Below are positions 33,001 to 48,000 of a stretch of 64,000 nt of DNA, one piece after another. A program made the position numbers and the translations under genes. The notes beneath the pieces were generated by a model. It saw nothing but the letters and a program-made list of their open reading frames with translations, was not told where the DNA came from and did not search any database. Each line of letters begins with the position of its first letter. The first letter of the stretch is position 1. The DNA is from Owenia fusiformis (taxonomy: Eukaryota > Annelida > Polychaeta > Sabellida > Oweniidae). The stretch spans positions 6,033,525 through 6,097,524 of the forward strand of contig CAIIXF020000004.1 in assembly GCA_903813345.2 (NCBI GenBank). Direction: 5' to 3'.

Positions 33001-36000
33001 GACATGTTGAGGGGACCACATGTTTATGTGGATTGACCCAATGATCATAGGTAAGACAAATAGGAAAATTACAAAATGACTAAAGAAACTTTCTCTTTCA
33101 TCATTTGGTCCATCCAATCACTTAGAAGTTGGCGCAAGTCAGATTTTACCATGGGGCACTAAAAGCTGTCCTGTGGGTGTCAAATTATTCGAGAAAGATT
33201 TGTCTTTTGGTATCAAAAGTATGTTTTAGGGGAAAAGTCAAAATTATGAAAGATATTGAACTTTTTGTAAGTGTAACATTTTTTTGAGACACACTGTACG
33301 AGGCCCGATCAGAAAGTAAGTAACCAACTGCTCTCATTTATTCATACTTCATTCAATCACATTGAAACAGATGATGTAGAAAATATTAAGCTATTAAAGA
33401 AGACCAGGGGCAATGGCTTAGTGTCAATAGTATTGTTATGGCTGTTGCTATGGTGATGATTGTTTTGGGTTGGTGGGGCACCCTTTTGTTAGCAGCTTTG
33501 AAAGATGGTTTGTAGAGTTCTTTACATGCTGTATTCCTCCAAATGACCTAACATTATTTTTATGTAAGACTGAATAATTTGTTTTATGTATTATCACAAT
33601 GGTAACTACGCTCCATTGTCTCATTTATAAGTCATCGACACAAAGATATCAAGGGTATACCTGTCATAATGATGCTCATTATTCAATCATAGTTTCAATC
33701 CAGTCAGATGTTGTTGAAGGGGGATTTTACTGGCATGATGACAATGGTCCACCTCCACATGAGCCAACATTACCAAAGATACAGTAGATTAAGACTATTC
33801 CATGGCCACACAACTACCCCATGCTCACTATTCCCAAGACCTGGCCCCACAAGACTAAAATCTTTCCAAATGCAAAGATGTTGTTACGGAGAGTCCATTT
33901 GGACAGCAATAAGGCCATCATTAAAGCACAAATCATTTGATTCTGGACTTGTCATATTTTTTTTCAACGAAAAATCACATCCAAGGGTTGAATTTTTATT
34001 AGCTATTTAGAGAGTGAGTCCTGCCTAGTATTAATTTCAATAAAAAAGTTAAAATAGAACCCTATTTGAGAGTCAATCTAATACTTACATTACATTGATA
34101 AATTAAGGCAAATCCTGAAATATTTTTAAAGTGCGTTTTTTAATGAAATATTATCCAGCAAGTATTTAAATGAAACGGTCTTATTTAAATACAAATCATA
34201 ACATGATATTTTTCATGAAACATTTTTCAATGAAATTCAATTGAAGGGTCAAGATAAAACGAGCTAATTTAGGTGAAAACCCTTACATGATGATGTGTTT
34301 TCATAACTTCTTTCATAAAATTCCATCAAGGGGTGAAGATAAAATGATCGAATTTAAGTGATTTAAGGATCACGAGAATATGTTTTCTTTGATATTTTCT
34401 ATGAAATCCCATCCAATGGTCAAGGTAAAATTTTGATTTTGATTTTGATTTGGTCACGTGTTCGAAAGATCCATATAAGGCCCATAGAACCATATAGGAA
34501 CGTCATTTTGAATGTCACGTGATAGATCCATATAAGGCTTTTGGAACCATTTATGGAAAGATGAGGGGAAGCCCCTGACACCTGTTTCACGATTTTTATG
34601 CACTTCATTATTCCCAATTGAAAAAAGCCTATGGAAAATCATCTCCAATTATCACCTAACTTACTATTGATAATTAGTTGAAAGTTAGGTGTAAAAATTC
34701 ACATGCAAATGAGCTAATTATCAACTTAATTAACGCTTAATTTGCAACTTAATTAACGATTAACTACCATCAATATGCAAATGAGCTATTTACGTAAATT
34801 AGTTGAAAGTTAGTTGTAAGTTTGATGTTAGTTAATCTCTAATTATCACCTAACTTACTATTGATAATTAGTTGAAAGTTAGGTTTAAGTCAGATTTGTG
34901 ACATCTCAAAAATGACTCGCTTCTTTTTTTGCTTCCCTTCACTCGGAGATTTTTGCTTCATCTTGAACTATTTTGTGACGGAATATTCATCTTAATTAGG
35001 ATCTTTCAGAACAGACAACATTGAACTTGAACTATTGAAATTTCACAGCAAGAGGAGGGAAAACCCCATGATTCAATTGATGACATACGATTTCCCTGGG
35101 GTTTCTCCCCCTCTTTTTTAAAGCTATTCTATTTTGCAAATTTTTAAGATTCATGAAAAGCATGTGAAAACATCATTATTGCCATCAACAACTAAAATCA
35201 GAACACAAACATTAGACTATAATGTTACATAATAAGGACGTAACAGATATAATCAAAAATATGTTTTGAAATGTCTTTGATCTAACAATCATTATTTAGA
35301 AGAGCACATTTGGATTACTTGTGAAATATAGGTAACCCATGTTAGTACCTAAATTGCATTCTAGGATTAATATTATAGGATCTGATTCAAAAAGATTTTT
35401 AAATTCATAAACATTTCAGACAGAAGTGTGAATAAGATTTAACATACATTGTATTCATGTTCTACATACCCTTATAATAATGTTGACCAAATTTCATGGT
35501 AGAATATGCACCGTTCACGTTGTTATTCTCAATTTTATGAGAGAAATATCTCTCACATGTTTTCTTTTTCCACCATCTTGAAATTAAATTTAGGGGGTTT
35601 GTATTTCTAAATCATGGGCCTAATTTACAACTAATTATCATTATAATCATCCTATATGTTAACTATCAACCAATAATCTACTTCAGAACAAAAACGTTTT
35701 AATTTACCACTTACTATCACCCTCAAACATTTTTTATCTTAATTATCAACTAAAAATCATAAATCAGCATTATTGTAAGTTAATTTACGTTGAACTTGCT
35801 ACTGATAATTAGGCCATAACTATCATTGATTTAATTAACGCTTAACTTTAATTCCAATTGCCAGCAGAATTGTTGATAATTAGTTGTAAATTAGTTGGTA
35901 ATAAGTTGGTAATTAGTTTTATTTTTCAATTGGGTTGTACCGAAGTTTGCCGATTCGATTCGTCGTATTTCGGAATCCTGGTGACAATTTTATACTCCAT

Positions 36001-39000
36001 TGGAGTATTTTTGACCTACTTCTTATGACGGAAATTCCCGAACCTTGTTCGGATTAATCCGGATTTTCTGACCTACCTTATCTACCGAGATTTCACGAGT
36101 TAACATTCGTCTCATTCCGGAATCCTGGTGACAATTTTATACTCCATTGGAGTATTTTTGATCTACTTTTTCTGGATTTTGCCCTACTTATTATATCTTG
36201 ACAACAAGCAAATCAAAAAGTTCGACATGGACGGGTCTCGATCAACTAACCTAGACTATGGAAGCCAGGCACGCTAACCATTAGGCCAACGAGCTACCGA
36301 TATGAAAGAACAAAAGTATTATATATGTATACCGAGCGTCAATTCAAAATGATCCTCACTTAAATACGACTCGTCAGTTGTATCCAGAATAGTAGAACGC
36401 CTATGGCCACGGGTAGTATCTGAAGCCCCGCCATGATTTAGAAATCGCGAGCAAGTTCCCGCTGAAATCGCGAGCAATTAAAAGAAATGAAGGGGTATCT
36501 TTTGTTTACTTAAATTGTATGTTGTACAAAGCGTTTTCATTTAATTTTATTCAATTATTACACGGCAGTGATACTAAAAAGCAACTGCTGCAAAACAAGT
36601 ATCACGATCTGATGTTCTGAATTTCGTTATTTGATAATTGGAGAGAGAATGTATCATCTTAAATCTTTATCTATATATTTCTATATTTTATAGCTGAAGA
36701 AGGTCGTTGCCCTTCAGTTGAAATGTTTATAGTGATATGAAATAAAGGTATTCTGAGTTTCACTTCCTAAAGCTTCGCCGAAATTTATATATTTCCATTT
36801 TACCATATCCCTCAAGGCCCCGCTTCTAACATGAGCAATAAACTAAAGATCCCGCTGAAAACATGAGGAGGCCCCGCTGAAAACATGAGGAGGTCCCGCT
36901 GAAATCAGGAGCAAGTGTCTCTCCAAAATGGAGTGAAGCCCGATTCTACTCTGCAAATCTGCCACGATTGTAGCCAACGTAATAGATATAATAATTATTG
37001 ATACTCTACAGAGCACATGTATATCATATATCATTGTTATTGTTATTATTGTGACAACTAAACATGTACATGTGCGACTCTTTTAATATTATGTAATATC
37101 ATTGTTATTTACGACTCTCTTTCATCATCAACTATCAATTCTTTAAAAAAGTCTCACGTGATTATGTTATTATGATAAGTTTTACCAGTGCAAGAGGCGC
37201 ATATACGTATGTTTAGGCCATCATAAAAAGTACTAAAAATATTACGGACTTTCCCAACCGCCCACCCGTATTTGACTCCCATACAATAATTCCCTGAGCC
37301 AGATGGCCTAATGCCAACCCCCTCTCATGAAGATGACCGATGACAAAGTTGTGCAGCAACCCAGTGGCTGTTAGACTACCCTAATCTAAAATGAACGGAT
37401 GTGATTCATGTGAAGCAGGGATCTTATCTGGAAATAGCAGCATCCAATTGCAAAAACTCGGCAATACAATAAACTGCTGTAAAAATAAAATTAATGTTAA
37501 GTTGATGATTTCGCGCGTCATGTGGAACCAAGTGTTTAAAAGATGAGAGGAATTCCATCATGTTGAAGTACAGGTCGCATTTCAGCATCATATGGATCGG
37601 TGTTTCCGATTGTCTTGTCTTGTCTGGTTTGCTCAGCCAGCTAAAAATGTCATGTGAGATACAATGAGACGCGCAAATTAAGAAGCACGGGACATGTGGA
37701 GCTCAGTTTAGAATCAAAGCACGGGACATGTGGAGCTCAGTTTTGAATTCCATTATGGAAACAGATTTAAAATCGGAAATATTCAAAATGATTTGGTTCG
37801 TAATCGTAATAGATATGGGAGTTTAAGCTTGCAAATAAAATCTAAACGTCAACCTATACGTATGACCAATCGCCAAAACAAATGCATCGTTTAATATTTC
37901 CCGTTCACGTTTAGGTTGTAAAAAACATCGTAAGCTTAAACAACCTATTATCACGATACATCAACGTATAAATTGTTAACACTTTTAACACCAATGCAAA
38001 GATTGAACAAATGAAACAAAATTTTCAATAATAAAATGCCATATCTAATGTGCCACTTCAGTGTTTTAGCATATCAAAGTATTTTGCAACCTAAGTGACA
38101 TCATAATGAAATCATTGCATGTAGGTAGCAAAACGTTTTGAACAAAATCAAAATTGATAAATGGTGAATGACAATAACATTAATTAAGTTCTATACGTAT
38201 GAGACAAAACGCAACGGAATATTTGTACATGCATTTTAAAAACATAAATATACATGCGTATCAAAAAAAACGCAACAGATCGTTATCTCGGAAAAGCACA
38301 AAACCAGTGATAACAGCATTGATTTCATTCAATGCACTGTTAAAGCCATATGTCTCCTCTTTACAATGATATATCATTCATTGATATTTGGTCATAGTTG
38401 GGCGAGTAATCATTCCATTTGCAAAGTGCGCCAAAATTAGCTTTGGGCCAAGTTATAAAAATCGCAAAAGTCAGTGTACGGAGCCCGATGCAATATTGGA
38501 AGAAAACATAAAACCAATGCTGATTGCATCCTTTTCATTCAATGTACGAAAAATCCGGATTACTCCTCCTTGCAATGAAATATCATTCATTCACAGGGAG
38601 TCATGGCTGACCGAATAATCGTTGATATTGCAAAGTGGGGCAAAATTCAGCTCGGACCCAAGTTTTAAACATTGCAAAAGTCAGTACAACGGGCATTGGG
38701 GCTATTGGAAGAAGGTGTGACAGGTGTGGTATAGACAGTAAAGTGTTCATACTCATACTCTTGCAAGAATACATCCAATACCCCTCCAAATTGCTATCAC
38801 TTTCTTGCACATAAAGATGCGCTCATCTGTCCACGTCATGCATGGTTCAGTCCCGAGTCATCTGTGGGTTAAAGCAGAGAAAAGCAGCACATGGGCAACT
38901 CTTTCTCGAGGTTTTGCAATATCTGGTGGAGGAATTGTGAGCACAGATGCTCCTGAGAGAGTATCCTGTTAATAATCAAAGATTCGAGGTAATAAATGTG

Positions 39001-42000
39001 GATGGATATCTGAAAGAACGGGAAAACCGGTGTAAAGGGTAGGAGGTCCTATCAAATTATGGTCCTACTCTCCATTGATTTATATGGTGACCTCAATAGA
39101 ACTCTTTCCCTCATTATCTTATACGCAATTAGGGCCAGTAAGGGCCGTTATGAAAGGGACCATAATCCCTGGGGGACCATCATTTCTTTCACACCGGCCA
39201 CGGCCAAGAAATCAAAACTTGACATTAATATTCTAAAATTATTCCACGGTTGGGTGGAAATTTTCTGAAATTTGGCCAATGAACAATGTCAACCAAATGA
39301 CCAAAAATGGTATGAGATTAACAGATCATCATATAGTCGGTTCAGGATATTTGCAGTATCCCTTGGGCAATATAATGTATCAATCCTCTGGACCTAAGGC
39401 CCTCGGACAGATATATTATATTGGCCTCGGGATAATCCCAATATCCCGAACCTCATATAGGATAATCTCTATATATTATACTGACGTTACATTATACGTA
39501 TGCATGTAGTTCAGTACATCACTAAATAAGATGAATCGGCAGCAATGGCGCACACATTTAAAAACCTTTATAGATCCACTTCTGAATGTTATTAACCAAG
39601 GAGTACAGGCCTTCTTCGAATTTGTGTTTCAAATAATAATAGTATGACACAAATGTTAGTGCAACCAGGTGCAATCGGACCTGTAAGCATTACTATTATA
39701 TGCAATTTTCCGTTTTGTAAACTTCGATATACATAGCTAAGTATGGTGTATATTCCTTAGTTTTTTATAGAAATCTACAAAATTCCACTGCTGTTTTGTG
39801 TTAAACAGTATTTTCAATCACGGCAATCACTTTTCCAACGAATTTACTAGAAATATCAGAGGATTGACTGTTATTCTCATATTTAGTAGAACTAGATGTG
39901 AATGACATTCACTCTTTATCAAGCAGGAAAATAAAATAATAATTTGCTACATGACATAATGAATATAACCAGAGGATATCGCCACGATATAATCCAGTAA
40001 ACCAATATGCGGAGGGTTGTGTAACGATATACTCCAATTCTTGTTGATTTCCCCCATTTAGTACACTAATTGAAGGATATTTAGAACATCCTATGAGTTT
40101 TTCAGAAAATCATATTAATCTTCTCGACGATATTGATATATGAACTCGTTCGCTTCGCTCTCTCGTGCAGATATCAATATCATCTCTAGTTAGATAAAAC
40201 TGATTTTCTTTAAAATCATAGGGTATCCAAAGAATTTACATCGGATTAACGATTTCGCAAAATGTATCATTTTGTCGAGTTATTGTTAATGGTGAAAAAG
40301 AAATGAAAAATGCATGTGTTCACCTTAAATTAGCAACAAATTATATTTAATGTAACATAAAGCTAAGGCCACAAGAAGTAGATTCTTTGTTTTGCGTCCT
40401 GGAAAAATCCAAAATCATGCAAGGGTACAAGGAAAACAAACACAAACTCAATAAAAAACACAATCTTATTTGCTGAGAAATGTTTACATTTTATGGGCTT
40501 AAAAAGGGATGACATACCAATTTGCAGTGATTACAAACACATAGCTAAACATGTTTAAATATATTTAAACATACAGTAGCTATTATTCGACTGTAAAAAA
40601 TAAGAAAATACACAATGTATGCCAAAGTAATCAATAAAACTGTCAATTTTGATGCACATCAAATTATCTGCCATTTTATCTGATTCTGATTGAACGAAAC
40701 GCGCCGATACGCACTGCGATACGTCCAGACCCTTGTGATTGATATTTGGATGTGTTTATTTTTTCTGATTTACTCAAAATCCTGCAAGCAATATACATCT
40801 TATTGCCTAACATTACTTTTCATATCAAATTGATGAATCTATCAGAATAATCCAAAGAACCTTTTTCAAATTATTCGCTCAAATAACATGTTCTTGGGAC
40901 TAATCAACTTTCATAGACATTTCAAAACATTCCTATATTTATATGATAGTACAGAAATAAAAAGTAAAAAGAAATAGGATTTCATATAAGAGCATGGAAA
41001 TATTTCAATCCTAATTTTGTAAGGGTTATGTAATGGGAGGTTTAGGATAAACCCTGTATCCAAAACCGATCGTACATATAGAGATTATCCTATAGTCGGT
41101 TCAGGATATTGGGATTATCACAAGGCCTATATATTATATCTGCCCGAGGGCCGTAGGTCCCAAGGGTAGATATATTATATTGGCCAAGGAATAATCCCAA
41201 TATCCTGAACCGACTACAGGATGATCTGTTTATCCCATACCAATCACATTGTTCAATTGGCCAAAGCTTTGCAACCAACCATGGAATTATTCTAAAATAT
41301 TCATGTCCAGTTTTGTATTCATGTCCGTAGCCGGATTTTCCTGTTCAAATCTTTGATTATTAACGGGGCATACTGCTATATAACTGTTATATATAGGGGT
41401 TATGCACTGGGAGGTTTTGGATACAGGGAATATCCCGAGGGATATACAATATATCTTCCCGAGGGACCGAAGGGACCGAGGGAAGATGTATTGTATATCC
41501 CAAGGGATATTCCATTTATCCAAACCGACCGTGCATAACTGGTGTATCTCATACTTGAGTGGGTTTAGGGTAGATATAACCTTTTCCACCTTTTTCAAAT
41601 GACAAGATATTTATATTTAACATTTTCGTAATATTCTTTTTGTTCAATGACGTGTCGCAAAAGGTGGCGCATTTGTTTTTTAAGGGTATCGCGTGAATGT
41701 AACTTTGATTCCCCGGATTATAAGATAATATTCTAATTAAAGTTATATATCATTTTAAAGCTGTTTCGACGAAGATTTTAGATCAACTACACTGCGTTCA
41801 CATTTTTTGCGCGTTCGTTTTTAAAAAAGAGTTTTTTACCAAAACATCTGGAAAATATCCCATGTTTACACGTTACATTTTGAATTATTTTTCGTCTTTA
41901 AACGCTCATCACTCAAACAATATATGACTATTATACTTATTTTTCGTCTTGATAAAGGTAGATGGAAGTTTTATTTCAAAGGATGAATTTTAGTAAGCGT

Positions 42001-45000
42001 CCCATATTGTGACGTCATAGAGTTTGAAAAATAGAATCTGTTGACAGCGACCTTTTTTGCTCATTTTTTGTTACCTTCAACTTTTCAGGTGTACATTAAA
42101 CAAAATATACGAGATCAATTTTTAATAAATCATAAATGATTATTTTGCTCTTAAACTCTAGTTCATTAATAAATAGTTGATTTTGTTCGCAAAAGTATGT
42201 GTTTTCTGTTGTATGTGGAAAAGTGGAGGACGAAAGGTTTTCAAAATTCATTAAAATAGGGCTAATTTACGCCATTCCCCTTTTTTCAAGCACAGCAACA
42301 CGTATATTTATTTCACCTAAAATATCAATTGATTCGTGTTTTATGATACTCCTATCCCATTGTTAATACATATACGATATCAGAGTTATTCGCCTTAAAT
42401 GTTTTGACTTATAGAGGGAAATGTCGAGGACGAAAGGATTTCAATATGTGTACATTTTTCTCAAAAAAACGTCACATTCTGTGGTGTTAAAAAGCGAAAA
42501 TGTGTAACAATGCGTGCGCGACCTTTTTGCGACACGTCACTATATCTGCCCGCTCGGAGAGGGACGTAAAGCTATATTTGCCCGCTGATGAAAATATAAG
42601 TTTTTACAAACCGGCTTTATGTACCCGTAACACGTCCAAGCATGGGATAAAACATATGTATTCTATAGCATAAACATATTGATAATTAACTTCCAAAATT
42701 CAAACACATACTAAAGTACGCATTTTCTCAAGAAGTAGTTTTTAAGTTTGATTTTACACTCATATATTGGCGGAGCAGATCAATAAATTGATATTAAAAT
42801 TTCAAATATACAGCATAAGTAAAGTTTAAAAAATCTTTATTTCGTAAATTAGGTAAAACGTATTTATTGAGTTCGATTTTCAGGAGCGGTACCGGAGTGG
42901 ATACAGCCCATATCCATCCCGGTCTCGTACTTTAGCGATAACTCCCCACATACACTATACAGGACGAATAAAAAACGCAACAAGCAGTTATCTCGTAAAA
43001 TCACAAAACTAGAGGTGACTCCATAAATTTCATCCAATGTACCATAAAGCCACATTCTCCTCTTTGCAATGATATGTCATTCATTCACATGTGGTCATGG
43101 TTTGGTGAGAAATCCTTCCATTTGCACAGTGGGTCAAAATCGGCTCTGGACCAAGTTTAAGATATTGCAAAAATCAGTGCAAGGGCTAAGTACCAATGGA
43201 AGTTCTCCTGACTTGAATTGTTGTGAATTTTTCTTTTGGAGCTATCTCAGGGGCATCTGTGCTAATCATTCCTCCACCAGATATTGCAAAACTTCGAGAA
43301 AGAATTGCCAATGGGCTTTTTCTTCGCTTTAACCCACAGATGACTCAGGGCTGAACCATGCATGACATGGAGAGATGAGCGCATCTTTATGTGCAAAAGG
43401 TGGTGGCAATTTGGAGGGGAATAGGATGTATTCTTGCAAGAGTATGAGTATGAACACTTTGCTGTCTATCACGCGGTACTAACTTCGACCATTAATTTGA
43501 ATTTTTGACCTACCAAATCTTTGAAAATCAAGGATTGCGAGTCCCATACTGCACAGTTTTTCTTCAAACTTGTTCCATTCAAAGCATAACAAAAACGCCT
43601 TTCTGTTGGTACATTTTTCTGTTATACAGAGTCCCTACTTTCTGCGGCATTTCACAGCTGGGGACCAAAACGCTGCTAAAACGAGGGACTCTTTACAATA
43701 AAGCAATGCACCGACAGAAAGGCAATTTTGTTTTACTTTGAATGGAACAATTTTGAAGAAAAACGGTGCAGTATGAGACGCGCAATTCTTGATTTTCAAA
43801 CATCTGGTAGGTCAAAAATTCAAATTAACGGTCGAAGTTAGTACCGCGTGTCTATGTCACACCTGCCACACCTTCCTCAAATATCCCATATGTCTTATGT
43901 ACTGTTTAAAACTTGGGTCCGGGCTGAATTTTGCCCTACATTGCGAAATTAATGATTATTCGGAAATGATTATTATGAAAAGGATGCATTGGTTTTATGT
44001 TTTCTTCCAATATTACACTGACATTCGCGATGTTTATAAATTGGTCCCAAGCTTATTTTGGCCTACTTTGCAAAAGGAATGGTTACTCGCTCAAACATGA
44101 CCCAATATCAATGAATGATATACCATTGGAAAGAGGAGACACATGGCTCTATGGTACATTGAATGAAATCAATGCTGTTATCACTGATTTGCGCTTTTCC
44201 GAGATAACAATCTGTTGCGTTTTTTGATACGCATGGTATATTGATTGTATATCGGCTCGTTATGTGCCTACAAAACCTCAGTAGCCAGGTATGGAATACT
44301 TTGATACGACATTTGTAACTTGGAGAAACATCAAATGACCATCGAAATCTTCCTGACATCTCACATTTTTTGAAGTATTGTAATAACGTATTTTTCTACA
44401 TTGATGGTGTATAAATCATTCTTGAAATAAATATTTAAAAAACAAAAACTTTAATGTTATTGTTAAATTATAAAAGTAGAACCTACAACGTCTCCTGAAT
44501 TATCATGGAGCCTTTGTGGTTCTCCTTTCTCTCAAAATTTCCTCTTCTTGGAACTTGGGGTGTCTCTGTTTAATAAAAGGCTCATTCCCCTAAACTTCAT
44601 GCTTCCATCAAGTTGTCTTGAATTTATGTTGAAGTCTAATACACGATATATCCATCTTTCTCCTATATATTTTGGTTCGTTTATTTTGAAATCCAATGAT
44701 GGGTGAAACTGTATAAAATGTTTGACGAAATAGTTCTGCTCTGATGACTTGAAGTTGCAATAAAAACATTTGAAACGTGGCCCTAGAATGAAACAGTATA
44801 TATAATTAATAGGAATACTTTACTTGGTCTTTCGTGTACGTTTATTTGAAGAACCTCAATATTTAATGGAATGTAATGAAGCTTTCCTCGTGATCGAAGC
44901 GGGTACTCGTGAAATCTGCTCCTGATTTCAGCGGGACCTCCTCATGTTTTCAGCGGGGCTTCCTCATAATTTCAGCGGGGCCACTGGAACACCTCCAATG

Positions 45001-48000
45001 GTGTATTTCACCCCCCACAGGAGATGTTATTGTAAACTAACTTATCAATACATACAATGTTGATCCAATATTCATTATGAGGAATGCATATCGTAGTTCT
45101 TGTCTCAATTTTAACGACAAAAGTAATTTTGTTACAGTAAATTATGTAAACGTGCATATTTGCGCCAGTTTCTTCCATGCCGATAAACATATTTATCGTT
45201 CATGTCATTGTTTGTGAAGATATACCTGTTCAGAAAGTATACCTCAAGTTTCAAAGAACAGTAATGCGTATTCTTACCATTTTTGTCCATATTTCAAGGT
45301 GACACAAATAAAAAGGACTTTGCTCGTGATTTCAGCGGGAACTTGCTCGCGATTTCTAAATCATGGCGGGGCTTTAGATACTACCCGTGATGGCGCTAGT
45401 GAATAACCAAGTGCCAGGTGAGTGGTTCGTATCCCTCCGTGATTTTTGTTTTATTAAATACGACAGAAAGGAGCAAGGTGTAGGTTGAAAACAAGACGTT
45501 AGTTTGTTTCAAAACAGTTTGGAAACATTAATCTCTGATAATTTAAGGTTTTCCACTCCTGAAGGGCCTCTAGATCTATGAAATTCAATAATCCACTCAG
45601 TAAAAATACGATTTCTCTGCAACCTGATGTCCAATCAAGATCATTCAAATATATATGTGTTCCTGACACGTTTGGGCGTCCGGGAATAAAATTGCTTGTG
45701 AAAACTATTTACAAAAGTGTTCCAGAGACCCTTACCTACTTGGCTAAGGTTTTATTTGAAGATACATTGCCTTATTAGCAGGTAGAGGGGCATACAGAAC
45801 ACAGAAGCAAATGCTATGTTGAAAATTTTCTATATTTCAATTTGAACCTGTGTTTACATGTCACGTAGGCCAGTGTTTTATATGGGGATTATATGTACTT
45901 TCCTTGTTTACATGAACGTAAATCATTACATGAAATCTGCATTCTTCTGGGTTTAATCTGGGTTTGTATTGTCTTATTGGGGCTTTTCGACTTTAAAACA
46001 AACCCTACCTAAATGGATTGTGTCTCGGGAACGTTTTTGTTAATAGTTATTATAAACAATTCTGAAAGAATATCACATATTTTTGTCTTCCCGATTTCAG
46101 TCATGAATTACGTCAATTTCTCGTGCAAACATTGGGTAGACGTTGTCATAACCGGATGCCCGAACGTGTCAGGAACATATAGATACTCGAATGACGTTGA
46201 TTGAACATCAGGGTTGAGAGAAATCGTAATTTTACTGAGTGGCTTCACGAAAAAATAAGCAGCACTTTAGGCCACCTAAATACAACTCGTCAGTTGTATC
46301 CAGTTGGAATCCGAGCGTTATGTTTTTAATTATATAGTTGTGCTTTGATTTTACGCTGAAAACATTTATAACTACGTCAACTTTATATTAAAACATTTAT
46401 TATCTTTTCAGTTGTATTAAAATGTAAAATATGATATATGTCAGCTTATTGCTTTCTGGAAAACAGTCAAGGTTTAAATTTGGTACAATGAATCGGACAC
46501 TCATGTAAATCGACATGGTTATAACATTGAACTCAATGCAGTAAATTAGTTATTTCTATGAATCACAGCGGGATTGGTTTCATTTTATATGATTGCCAAC
46601 TCTGGCGGTTTTTTTTGTAAATGCTTTTGACCGCTGTAAATGTGAAACTGATACAGTATTATTCAATTGTTTTATGTCTTGGTCACATTTGCTCCGATTT
46701 TCACTACGGCGCCCGGCCGATTGAGTATTGTGTTCAGAAATGTATTCAATTTTGAACAAAATACTCGCAGCAAATGTGATCCAGGCATTACACAGCGGTA
46801 TTTCGAACATACTATTGTTGCTTAACCACGACCTAGCCAATTTTAAAATCATACTCCTTATTTAAATCCAAGTAAACGATCAATGTCTAGGTATTTGGCG
46901 TTTGATGATACTATGGCCCTTGGCGAATCATGATTAGATGAACCGAGGTCAACATTAATGTTTCTTGTACAAGGTCATCCCAAGGTCTAAGATAAATATT
47001 TAGGTATTTTACGTTTCAAGACCTTTGGACAAATTCGATTCAACGATGTATTAAAGTTAAAATGTATACAGAGATAAAATAGGTTATCTCCTATCGTTTC
47101 CTTGTGTATACGTTTATGTCTCTGCGTAATAACGCAGATGCGAGCAGGTAGTTACCAATCTCACCACAAGGTGGCTCGTTCGGGTCAGATAGCATGGCGG
47201 GTATGGTAGAAAGTTCCCTTTAACTTAAAGTACATCTGTTTTCGTGGTTCAATTTTCATATCACCCTTAAAATGTATCTAATAGCAATGCAATTAAAATA
47301 TGTCCAGTGAACGAAAATGCAATACAAGAATAGATATTTCACTTTTTGTGATTTTGTAACAATGGGGTTATTTTTTGTATATGTAACATGGTCATTTTCA
47401 CATTTTATATTATTACTGTTCATATTAATCAATCCCTATTCATCTCAATATAACAGGTCCCTAAGTAGGTTGTTTGCAGTTTTACTCTTTTAATACCATG
47501 TTCACTTTTCACCTTGAGTTATTCAACTATGCAAACTGTGTCACTTTTATATATCTATTGTTCCCCAATATGGTCTTTCTCACTCACATGTAGCTGAGTT
47601 TGCATTGGGTGTTGGCTTGTCAGTAGTTGCTGTAAGAGTTCATGTTGTACATTACAGAGCATTGTATTTTAATCATTGAAGTTTGAAATATACTATTTTA
47701 TATATATTTTAATTTGAAGTTCGAGTTATTTTATTGCCACCCACGGGCCTTCCACACGCCCATTTACATATAACGCTTTGAAACAACTTTAAAAAGTGAG
47801 CAATGTCAGTGTTGTGATAATAGAGAATTTTCGTTATAAGTTGTTTCAAAAACTTATACGTATACTTATAGTTTAAAGGGTCTTGTCGAACTAAAATCAA
47901 TTCAAATTGATTTTCATCATTAATCTGTACCAAGTGGGGCATAACTATTCCCGATATAGTCAAGCTTCATCATCAACTAGGGACTGCGAATACAATGTCC

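Larger units (their letters stand above)
36408..45389. mobile_element. 9.0-kb element with CACGGG ends and 5-bp target duplication
   Basis: The ends are CACGGGTAGTATCTGAAGCC and its inverted copy, which carries one mismatch (GGCTTTAGATACTACCCGTG). Pairing runs about 70 bp, through CCGCCATGATTTAGAAATCG and CGAGCAAGTTCCCGCTGAAA. The target duplication is ATGGC (36403-36407 and 45390-45394). The right foldback arm at about 49610 preserves the empty site CCTATGGCGCTAGTG. Subterminal CCCGCTGAAA(A/T) words recur in inverted sense at 36850-36915 and 44925-44985. No transposase belonging to this element is visible; inside are several younger or decayed elements. CAC ends with a 5-bp duplication are characteristic of Transib/RAG-type transposons; this assignment is inference. 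Confidence 0.85.
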
